From Phycisphaeraceae bacterium (GTDB lineage: Bacteria > Planctomycetota > Phycisphaerae > Phycisphaerales > Phycisphaeraceae): 5,207 nt of DNA. The stretch lies in NCBI GenBank assembly GCA_020851395.1, contig JADZCW010000263.1:1-5207 (forward strand), in the 5' to 3' direction. The position numbers and the translations under genes are program-made. Under the pieces are notes generated by a model. It did not search any database and was not told where the DNA came from. It saw only the letters and a program-made list of their open reading frames with translations. Positions 1 to 5,207 of this stretch are shown here, one piece after another. Within the stretch, counting starts at the first letter, position 1, and each line of letters opens with the position of its first letter.

Positions 1-1057
1 CGATCCGGCCGATGCTCCAGGCGGGCTGACGCAGACGACGAAGCTGAGTGAGGATGGAGTCCGCGAAGTGCGGGCGGACGATTATGACCATCCCCGCGCC
101 CAAAGGCCAGCGGGAAACGGCCTGCTGGGGCGTGATTTTTTCGAGATTGATCAGCAATCGCTCGACCGGAGTGATCGGCCAGGCGAGGGCGAGCGGTTCG
201 AAACGCAGCCCGTCGGGCAGGAGCGATTCGACGCAGGGGTAGAGGCCCGTTTCGCTCACGACGGACATGGCGGCGACAGGCTTCTTGACGCGGTACCGGC
301 GGAGGATGGCGAGGATGGGCTTGGCGTAGACGGGCGCGGGAGCGAGCAGGACGTCGATGAGCGGGCGCTGGGCGTCGACGTCGGGGTGCGGCGATTCGAG
401 GTCGATGCCTGCGTCGCGGAGAAGTTGCATCGCGCGGTCGAACACTTCCGGGGGGAGCGCGGGCGAGCCCAGGGCGAGGACGACGTCGTCGGGTTGGCAG
501 CGGTGCGGGGTGACGGCGCGGGAGAGCTCGCAGACGCCGACGGCGAAGCCGGTGACGTCGTATGAGCTGGAATTCGTTGAATCCGCCGAACCGCGGCGGC
601 CGCCAAGCAGGGCGCAGCCGGCGGACTGACAGGCGTCGGCGAGGGCTTGGAGGAAGGTGGGGAAGGTCGAGCCGTCAATACCTTCCGGGGGGCGGAAGTC
701 GTCGAGGAAGAACAGGGGCTCGGCGGCCTGGGCGACGAGGGGGTTGAGCGTGGCGGCCAGGCAGTCGGTGGCGGCGCTGGCGTGGCGGCCGCGGCTGGCG
801 GCGAGGCGGCCACGGGGGCCGGCGCTACCGAGGCGGGCGACCAAGACGGGGTCGCGGTAGTCGCGTTTGAAGAGCTTTTCCTTGAAATCCAGGCGGAAAC
901 ATCCGGAGAGCTGGCCGTTGCGCGCCAGGACGCGCGGGCCGAAGGTCCGTCGGAGCTGGGCGGCGAGGAAGGCGTGGTCGGGCGTGGAGACGGGGGGTGA
1001 ATCCACCGTGCGACCGGGGTCAGCGCCAACGGATGAACCTGGCGTGGGGCGAGGCAT
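1..1057 (-). CDS. Divergent PurM-like (AIR synthetase family) protein, probably non-catalytic; 3' end beyond the window
   Basis: I translated this frame by hand: it stays open for 352 codons and leaves the window at the left edge. It aligns with PurM (phosphoribosylformylglycinamidine cyclo-ligase, about 345 residues) throughout. Matches are RDYRDPVLV near residues 66-73 (PurM KYREPVLV), NPLVAQAAEPLFFLDDF at 105-121 (PurM NDLVVQGAEPLFFLDYY), CQSAGCALLGG at 143-153, YDVTGFAVGV at 166-175, ALGS at 195-198, LLAPAPVYAK near 236-245 and GAGMVII near 320-326. The PurM signatures are altered: DGVGTK reads LGSAGPRG, ND reads NP, GGETAEMP reads GGRRGSAD, the GPHSNG loop reads PALPPE, HLTGGG reads AMSVVS, and the N-terminal YKDAGV segment is not seen. 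PurM normally makes aminoimidazole ribotide from FGAM with ATP. That activity looks unlikely here, so I infer a pseudoenzyme or a protein with a new role. Start: ATG at 1057, with no clear Shine-Dalgarno; TTG at 1093 is the only other in-frame candidate before the stop at 1157-1159. Residues 1-30 are Pro/Ser/Gly-rich and not PurM-like. The C-terminal WSIGRI matches PurM WKIGII, so the gene should end soon after the edge. Confidence 0.85.
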   Translation of the reverse strand, partial: MPRPTPGSSVGADPGRTVDSPPVSTPDHAFLAAQLRRTFGPRVLARNGQLSGCFRLDFKEKLFKRDYRDPVLVARLGSAGPRGRLAASRGRHASAATDCLAATLNPLVAQAAEPLFFLDDFRPPEGIDGSTFPTFLQALADACQSAGCALLGGRRGSADSTNSSSYDVTGFAVGVCELSRAVTPHRCQPDDVVLALGSPALPPEVFDRAMQLLRDAGIDLESPHPDVDAQRPLIDVLLAPAPVYAKPILAILRRYRVKKPVAAMSVVSETGLYPCVESLLPDGLRFEPLALAWPITPVERLLINLEKITPQQAVSRWPLGAGMVIIVRPHFADSILTQLRRLRQPAWSIGRI

Positions 1058-1190
1058 GGGCTCGATCGTAAGGCGGGGGTTGAGCAGGGGCAATTGGGCC
1101 GGCGAGGTGGGAAGGCAGGGGCAGGCACGCCATGCGCGGCTTGCCTCAAAGGACTTTCAACTACGAAGCATCGGTCAGGGCGATGTCTGG

Positions 1191-1204
1191 TTTTTCTGGA
1201 AAAA
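1191..1204. promoter_or_regulatory. AT-rich perfect palindrome, possible operator
   Basis: TTTTTC-TG-GAAAAA is a 6+6 inverted repeat with a 2-base centre, lying 15 bases upstream of the candidate -35 box and between divergent genes. Fur-family proteins bind AT-rich inverted repeats, so it could be an autoregulatory site. It does not match the classical Fur box or Per box, and a short A/T palindrome could arise by chance. Confidence 0.2.
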
Positions 1205-1218
1205 AAAGCGGTGGAAAG

Positions 1219-1247
1219 ATGACGGTGGGCGGTTTGGCCCCTATATT
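1219..1247 (+). promoter_or_regulatory. Candidate sigma70-type promoter for the Fur/PerR-family gene
   Basis: ATGACG (1219-1224, 4 of 6 matches to TTGACA) is followed by a 17-base spacer and TATATT (1242-1247, 5 of 6 matches to TATAAT). Transcription would begin near 1254, giving a leader of about 85 bases before the ATG at 1338. This is consensus matching only. Promoter consensus is poorly known in Planctomycetes-like bacteria, so the call is modest. Confidence 0.35.
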
Positions 1248-1337
1248 TTCCGGGGGTTGGTGCCGGGATCCTATGTGGGGTGCGGCGGCGTAAGATAGTG
1301 ATTTGACTGGGGTACGGTCCTAAGGGCATGCGTCACG

Positions 1338-1844
1338 ATGATTGGATCTAATCGCAACTCACACCCTGACAGCCACACGACAGGCCCGATGACGGCGCGC
1401 GGCGTGTTCACCCGTCACGGGTTGCGTCACACGCGGCAGCGGCAGGCGATCTACGAGGCGCTGGCGGCGACCAAGGAGCATCCGACGGCGGACGAGCTGT
1501 TTCGGATGGTCAGCCCACGGACGCCTGGGCTGAGCCTGGCGACGGTGTACAACACGCTCGAGGCCTTCTGTGAGGTGGGGCTGGCGATGCGGATCGCGTC
1601 GACATCCAACGGCAAGCGCGGGACGGGGTCGGCCCGCTACGACGCGACGGTGGACAACCACCTGCACCTGCGCTGCCAGCAGACGGGGGCGGTGATCGAC
1701 GTGCCTGACGAGCTGAGCCAGCGGCTACTGGATCGCATCCCGAGTGAATTGCTGGCGGAGCTCGAGGCCAAGTTGGGATTCAAGGTCGAGCAGGTGCAGA
1801 TCGAGTTTGTCGGGTGCTTCGACGGCGGGCACACGAAGGCGTGA
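1338..1844 (+). CDS. Fur/PerR-family metal-dependent transcriptional regulator
   Basis: This 168-residue protein has the Fur-family layout: an N-terminal winged helix (about 25-87) and a C-terminal dimerisation and metal-binding domain (about 98-160). Family signatures include LRHTRQRQAIYEAL (29-42), HPTADEL (48-54) and the recognition helix LSLATVYNTLEAF (65-77). By position against B. subtilis PerR, all five regulatory metal ligands are present: H48, D102, H108, H110 and D121. An aspartate at the second site, rather than the glutamate of Fur, favours a PerR-like peroxide sensor binding Fe or Mn. The structural-zinc CxxC pairs are broken: C113-x-x-T116 and C160-x-x-G163, so only two of four cysteines remain. 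Start: ATG 1338 has AAGGG at 1322-1326, 11 bases upstream. ATG 1389 (residue 18) is a real alternative, because residues 1-17 are non-conserved and rich in Ser/His/Thr. Zur or Fur function cannot be excluded. Confidence 0.9.
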   Translation: MIGSNRNSHPDSHTTGPMTARGVFTRHGLRHTRQRQAIYEALAATKEHPTADELFRMVSPRTPGLSLATVYNTLEAFCEVGLAMRIASTSNGKRGTGSARYDATVDNHLHLRCQQTGAVIDVPDELSQRLLDRIPSELLAELEAKLGFKVEQVQIEFVGCFDGGHTKA

Positions 1845-1884
1845 GAAGCTGGTCCGTCGTCGCCGCATGAATGACGAGACTTCG

Positions 1885-1912
1885 AACCCTGGCCATGGCG
1901 AGGGTTTTTTTT
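1885..1912 (+). terminator. Rho-independent terminator of the Fur/PerR-family gene
   Basis: AACCCT (1885-1890) pairs with AGGGTT (1901-1906). Between them, after a G-G mismatch, GCCATGGC is itself a palindrome and extends the stem. A run of eight T (1905-1912) follows directly. It begins 40 bases after the stop codon at 1842-1844. No matching A tract precedes the stem on the plus strand, so it is built to stop plus-strand transcription and has no proper U tract for the convergent BatA-like gene. Confidence 0.85.
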
Positions 1913-1934
1913 GTTGGGTGTGTGAGCGGGGGAA

Positions 1935-3983
1935 TCAGACGTGCAGGCGGCGGAGGTACCAGAGCCACTCGGCGACGAGGACCAGGAGTGCCGCGGCGGC
2001 GAACCAGCGCCAGATCTCCTGCTGGACGCTTGAGGCGGCGGCGTGGGTGGCCAGGTCCATCGGCGCGGCGGCGGTGGAGGTGGGGGGGGCGGGTGAGGGA
2101 GCGGCATCGTGACGCACGAGGCCGGCGGCGCGGGGGCGGAGGTCGCTCTCGACAGGATCCAGGAGATTGACGGCCAGGGTGGACCAGGGCTCGGGTAGCT
2201 CGGGCGTGGCGTGGTAGAGGCCGACGCGCTCGGCGGGGCCGACGAGCAGACGGCCGGGCTGGGGCATGGAGGAGATCGTCTCGCGGCCGGCCTTGTAGGT
2301 GAGCGTCGCGCCGCTGGGGAGCGAGGAGGGATCGACGGGGATGGTCAGCGTCTGGCCGGGGGCGCAGGCGAGGGCGGCTTCCTCTTGACCACCGAGGCCG
2401 AGATAGCGCACGGCGTTGTCCATGAAGACGGCGAAGCTGATCTGGATGGGCCAATTGGATTGGAGCGGCGAGAAGCTGGCCATGACGTGCAGGCGGTCGT
2501 CGATGGGCAGCGCGGCCATGACCGGGCCGCCGGCGGCGGTGGCGAGCACCACGGCGCCGTCGGGAAGTTCGAGCCGGCCGGGGTCGAGCAGGAGGACGTC
2601 GTCGAGGGCGACGTAACGCAAGAGCGGATGATCACGCGACCAGGTGAGGATGGGCTCGACGCGGCGGCGGGCGGGTTGCGTGGTGCTGTCGATCGTGCCG
2701 CGGAGGTTCAGGCGAGGGGCGGGCGGGACGGCGGCGAAGTAGAGGCTCGTGACGGGGGGGACGGCCTGGGGGGAGTAACCGTCGAAGACCAGGAGGTCAT
2801 AGCCCTCGTCCACGCCGCCGCCGGCGCGACGGGCGAGCGACGAGGGGGTGACGGATTCGTAGCGCTGCGGCGTCATCTGGACGAGCTGGCGGACGCCGAC
2901 GGCCTCGATGGCTTTTTGGAGGAAGGCGTTGCCCTGGCCGACGAGGGCCACCGACAAACGGCGCGGCGGGGGGACCACCAGGGCGGCGCGATCGTCGGCG
3001 GGCAGGAGGTCATTGTGATCGTGAGAGACCTCGAGCAGGGCGGACGACGAGAGAATCAGGTCGAAGGTGATCGACTCGGTCTGGCCGGCGGCGATGGTCA
3101 GGGCGCGGGCGTGGCGGGTGCGGCCGTCGACGCGGAGGGCGAGGTTAGTCGTGACGGGCTCGTCGCTGAAGTTGGCCAGGCGGGTGAGGACCTGCGTCTC
3201 GGCGGGGCGTGCGTCGTTGCGGCGGAGAGAGAAGCTCACCACGGCGACGTTGGCGGGGAAGGGTGAATCCGCCCCGGCCGCGGGAGCGGCCGGGCTTTCG
3301 GAGAGGGGCAGAGCGATCCAGCGGAAGCTGTCGGTGGCGGGGAAGGTGGCGGCGACCTGCTTTTCGTTGAGCAGGCCGTCGCTCAGCAGGTAAATCAACG
3401 TGCCGGCACGGTCGGCATCAGCGGCCTTGTCGCCGGTCGGGACGTAGGGGGCGATCAGGGCGGCGACGTCGGTCAGGTCCGAAACCTCATCGGTCGGCGC
3501 GATGGCGTCGACGGCGGCTCGCAGGCGGGCGCGGTCGGTCGTGAAGGGGGTCATGACCTGGGCGTGCTGGCCGACGGCGATGACCATGACGCCGCCGGGG
3601 CCATCGAAGGCTTCAACAAGCTCACGGGCGGAGGTTCGGGCCTGGTCAAGGCGCGTGGGTGAGCCGTCGGTTGCGTTCATCGAGGCGGAGCGGTCGACGA
3701 CGAGGATCATCCGCTGGCCCTGAGGCGCAAGGCCGGTGCGCATCGGGCGGGCCAGGGCGATCGCCAGGGCGAGCAGGATGATCAGCTGGAGCAGCAGCAG
3801 CAGGTTGCGGCGGAGCTTCTGAAACGGGGCGTTGGCCTGCAAATCCTCGGCGGCCCTTCGCCAGAGGAGCGTGGAGCTGACCGCGGCGGGGCGACGGCGG
3901 AGCTTGAGGAAGTAGAGCAGGACCAAGAGCGGCACCGTGATGCCAGCGGCGATCAGACCCGTGATGGGGGAGAGGAAGGACAT
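1935..3983 (-). CDS. BatA-type membrane-anchored VWA protein
   Basis: This 682-residue protein starts with a BatA (aerotolerance regulator) N-terminal module: a membrane segment at about 6-27, a basic loop containing SSTLLWRRAAEDLQANAPFQ, and a second membrane segment at about 61-79. A von Willebrand A domain follows (about 91-228) with MIDAS residues D97-x-S99-x-S101, probably T171, and D202 in LLSDG, so metal-dependent ligand binding looks intact. Residues about 244-312 resemble a beta-sandwich of the CARDB type (VVSFSLRRNDARPAETQVL). Residues about 340-530 alternate strands and helices (DLLVFDGYSP; MASFSPLQSNWPIQISFAVF) and may form a glutamine-amidotransferase-like fold; that is inference. 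A Pro/Ala-rich linker (625-650) leads to a last membrane segment (about 659-677) and a short basic tail. The start codon lies 9 bases after the DUF58 stop with only a weak Shine-Dalgarno, which suggests translational coupling. Related proteins work with MoxR ATPases and DUF58 proteins in envelope or stress functions; the exact role is unknown. Confidence 0.9.
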   Translation of the reverse strand: MSFLSPITGLIAAGITVPLLVLLYFLKLRRRPAAVSSTLLWRRAAEDLQANAPFQKLRRNLLLLLQLIILLALAIALARPMRTGLAPQGQRMILVVDRSASMNATDGSPTRLDQARTSARELVEAFDGPGGVMVIAVGQHAQVMTPFTTDRARLRAAVDAIAPTDEVSDLTDVAALIAPYVPTGDKAADADRAGTLIYLLSDGLLNEKQVAATFPATDSFRWIALPLSESPAAPAAGADSPFPANVAVVSFSLRRNDARPAETQVLTRLANFSDEPVTTNLALRVDGRTRHARALTIAAGQTESITFDLILSSSALLEVSHDHNDLLPADDRAALVVPPPRRLSVALVGQGNAFLQKAIEAVGVRQLVQMTPQRYESVTPSSLARRAGGGVDEGYDLLVFDGYSPQAVPPVTSLYFAAVPPAPRLNLRGTIDSTTQPARRRVEPILTWSRDHPLLRYVALDDVLLLDPGRLELPDGAVVLATAAGGPVMAALPIDDRLHVMASFSPLQSNWPIQISFAVFMDNAVRYLGLGGQEEAALACAPGQTLTIPVDPSSLPSGATLTYKAGRETISSMPQPGRLLVGPAERVGLYHATPELPEPWSTLAVNLLDPVESDLRPRAAGLVRHDAAPSPAPPTSTAAAPMDLATHAAASSVQQEIWRWFAAAALLVLVAEWLWYLRRLHV

Positions 3984-3992
3984 ACGCGGGGG

Positions 3993-4955
3993 TCACCCAA
4001 GCAGGCCACGGTGGCGGAGGTATTGCAGGACGAGGGTCTCGAAGGGCACGGCGGTGTCGGTCAGAAGGTAGACCATGTCACGCTTGAGGCAGAGCTGGCG
4101 GAGGTGGTCGCAGTAGGCGTCGAGGGTCTCGCGGTAGCGGCGGAGAAGCTCGGGGGTGATGGTGACCTCGACGGCCTGGCCGTCCTCGACGTCGAGCAGG
4201 CGAAGGTCGCCGACGATGCCGGCCTTCTGCGGGTCGCGCTCGAACTCGGAGAGGACCTGGAGGCAGAAGACGTCGTAACGGTCGCCGGCCAGGTAACGCA
4301 GGGCGGGGACGAGGTCGGACTTGTCCAGGAAATCGGAGACGAGGATGACCACGCCCTTGTGGGGTTGCTCCAGGGCGAACTGACGCAGAGCTGGGGCTAA
4401 AGAGCTAGGGGACGGTGGCCGCGATGAGACAGGAGCGGCGATGAAGTCGAGAAGCTGCGGGATGGGCCGGCGGCCGCGGAGGTTGAGCAGGCGATCCGCT
4501 ACGCCGCCTGACAAGCGGTAGACGTGGACGCGGTTGTAGCGGACCAGGCCGATGTAGCCCAGGGCGGCGGCAACGCGGCGGGCGTAGTCGAGTTTTGTGA
4601 TGACGGAGGACTCGCCCTCGGGATCGGAAGAGGCCTGCGCGACGATCTCGGGGGTGGGCCAGTTCATCGAGGCGCTGGTGTCCAGGAGGATGCTGACCGA
4701 GAGGTCTTCCTCCTCCATGAACAGGCGAAGGAACAGGCGGTCGAGCCGGGCGTAGAGGTTCCAGTCGATGAAGCGCAGGTCGTCGCCGGGGACGTAGCCG
4801 CGGTAGTCGGCGAACTCGACGGATTGGCCTCGCCGCTTGGACCTGCGTTCGCCCTGAAGCTTTCCGGCGAGGATGCGGCGCGACACGACGTCGAGCCGGT
4901 CGAGCCGACGGACGAACTCGGGGGAGAGCAGGGTTGTGACGGCGCTGTCGGGCAT
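3993..4955 (-). CDS. DUF58 domain-containing protein (MoxR-associated)
   Basis: This 320-residue protein is full length for the family. The DUF58 signature is nearly complete: RRGQSVEFADYRGYVPGDDL at 41-60, then RFIDWNLYARLDRLFLRLFM at 61-80 and EEEDL at 81-85. A VWA-like fold follows, with a MIDAS-type LLDTSASM (D92, S94, S96) and VSDFLD (D208). No membrane segment or signal peptide is evident, so it is probably cytoplasmic or peripheral at the membrane. DUF58 genes characteristically lie beside MoxR AAA+ ATPase and BatA/VWA genes, and this one is immediately upstream of a BatA-type gene on the same strand with a 9-base gap, as expected for one operon. The biochemical role is not established; an adaptor or assembly partner is inferred. 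Start: the ATG at 4955 is preceded by a purine-rich GGAAAAAGAA, a weak ribosome binding site. Confidence 0.93.
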   Translation of the reverse strand: MPDSAVTTLLSPEFVRRLDRLDVVSRRILAGKLQGERRSKRRGQSVEFADYRGYVPGDDLRFIDWNLYARLDRLFLRLFMEEEDLSVSILLDTSASMNWPTPEIVAQASSDPEGESSVITKLDYARRVAAALGYIGLVRYNRVHVYRLSGGVADRLLNLRGRRPIPQLLDFIAAPVSSRPPSPSSLAPALRQFALEQPHKGVVILVSDFLDKSDLVPALRYLAGDRYDVFCLQVLSEFERDPQKAGIVGDLRLLDVEDGQAVEVTITPELLRRYRETLDAYCDHLRQLCLKRDMVYLLTDTAVPFETLVLQYLRHRGLLG

Positions 4956-4972
4956 TTCTTTTTCCGGTTTTC

Positions 4973-5076
4973 ACCACGGAGGACACGGAGTTCACGGAGG
5001 AGGAAATACAGAGAGGGGTCTTATTTCAAATTGTTTCTCTCTGTGTCTTCTCCATGTCCTCCGTGATCTCCGTGGT
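4973..5076. repeat. Imperfect inverted repeat built from 9-bp CACGGAG units
   Basis: The left arm (4973-5015) reads ACCACGGAG, GACACGGAG, TTCACGGAG, then a linker and ATACAGAGAG. The right arm (5037-5076), read on the minus strand, gives ACCACGGAG, ATCACGGAG, GACATGGAG, then AAG and ACACAGAGAG. Each arm thus carries three tandem 9-bp units and a shared distal CAGAGAG block around a 21-base AT-richer centre (5016-5036). The element could fold into a long cruciform or RNA hairpin. From memory, dispersed elements with CCACGGAGGACACGGAG character occur between genes in planctomycete and related genomes; I could not check this. No transposase is present, so it resembles a REP- or MITE-like element. 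It sits between the right-edge gene and DUF58. Confidence 0.85.
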
Positions 5077-5093
5077 AAATGCATTGTCTGCAT

Positions 5094-5207
5094 CTATTCC
5101 GCGACCTCGCGGACGCCCTGCTTTTTTAGCTCGGCGCGGATGGTGGCGGCGGCGCGGTCGAGGTCGGCGGGTTTGGCTTTCTGGTCCTGACGCTCCATGT
5201 GCATCTC
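5094..5207 (-). CDS. C-terminal fragment of an unidentified protein
   Basis: The last 37 codons of a minus-strand frame enter from the right edge and end at TAG (5096-5094). The tail is strongly charged and probably helical, with segments such as ADLDRAAATIRAELKK and QGVREVAE and no membrane segment. ATG codons at 5204 and 5198 could start a tiny gene, but a partial larger gene is much more likely. By gene order a MoxR-type AAA+ ATPase would be expected upstream of DUF58. I do not recognise a MoxR C-terminus here, so no product is assigned. The 138 bases to DUF58, holding a large repeat, leave joint transcription open. Confidence 0.55.
   Translation of the reverse strand, partial: EMHMERQDQKAKPADLDRAAATIRAELKKQGVREVAE

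Larger units (their letters stand above)
1058..1337. other. Divergent intergenic region between the PurM-like gene and the Fur/PerR-family gene
   Basis: These 280 bases separate two divergent starts. I see no convincing gene here; the open frames are low-complexity continuations of shadows. The region is clearly more AT-rich than its surroundings around 1186-1250, with two homopolymer tracts and a TATATT box. It most likely holds the promoters for both flanking genes and possibly an operator for the regulator. Confidence 0.7.

Noticed and set aside
1..1057. Other members of the PurM/PurL/ThiL/SelD/HypE superfamily as the identity of the left gene
   Set aside because: The AEPLFFLD, CQSAGC-LLGG and YDVTGF blocks match PurM specifically in order and spacing better than what I recall of the other members.
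256..1329. Long minus-strand frame (357 codons) overlapping the PurM-like gene
   Set aside because: Its product is a Pro/Ser/Ala-rich low-complexity string with no domain, while the overlapping frame aligns well with PurM. It is a shadow caused by high GC.
1328..1351. Seven-codon ATG-TAA frame overlapping the regulator start, as a leader peptide
   Set aside because: The AAGGG box ends only 1 base before this ATG, too close to serve it, and nothing else supports translation.
2211..3266. 351-codon plus-strand frame
   Set aside because: It is codon-aligned antisense to the BatA-like gene and gives a Gly/Asp/Val/Glu-rich string with no recognisable domain.
5003..5029. Minus-strand promoter for DUF58 (TTGAAA and TATTTC) in the centre and left arm of the repeat
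   Set aside because: The spacer is only 15 bases and the -10 match is poor; not strong enough to report.
4524..5066. 180-codon plus-strand frame covering the DUF58 start and the repeat
   Set aside because: It is antisense to the conserved DUF58 signature and reads through the inverted repeat; no protein family resemblance.
4973..5076. Possible CRISPR-like array
   Set aside because: The units are 9 bp, contiguous without spacers, and arranged as an inverted pair, which does not fit a CRISPR array.

Overview
The window is high-GC bacterial DNA, densely coded on both strands. The paired DUF58 and BatA-type genes and the CACGGAG-rich intergenic palindrome together suggest a Planctomycetes-like organism. 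This placement rests on gene content and remembered genome style, not on a marker gene, so it is tentative.

Layout from left to right. Positions 1-1057 (minus strand, running off the left edge) encode a protein that aligns along its whole visible length with PurM (AIR synthetase) but has lost nearly all the catalytic signatures. A divergent intergenic region (1058-1337) holds a candidate promoter and a short AT-rich palindrome. Positions 1338-1844 (plus) encode a Fur/PerR-family regulator with an intact five-ligand PerR-like metal site but only two of the usual four structural-zinc cysteines. A strong rho-independent terminator (1885-1912) follows, between this gene and the convergent BatA-like gene. 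Positions 1935-3983 (minus) encode a 682-residue membrane-anchored VWA protein of the BatA type. Nine bases upstream of it, 3993-4955 (minus) encodes a DUF58 protein. The 138-base gap upstream of DUF58 is mostly filled by an imperfect inverted repeat built of 9-bp CACGGAG units (4973-5076). The right edge (5094-5207, minus) holds the last 37 residues of an unidentified protein.

The DUF58 and BatA-like genes form one operon-like unit of the widespread MoxR-DUF58-VWA type, whose products are thought to act together at the membrane. The expected MoxR ATPase would lie upstream, beyond the right edge, but the visible tail there does not prove that it is MoxR. The regulator and the PurM-like gene are divergent and could share control. 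The least ordinary element is the PurM-like protein, which looks like a non-catalytic paralogue.
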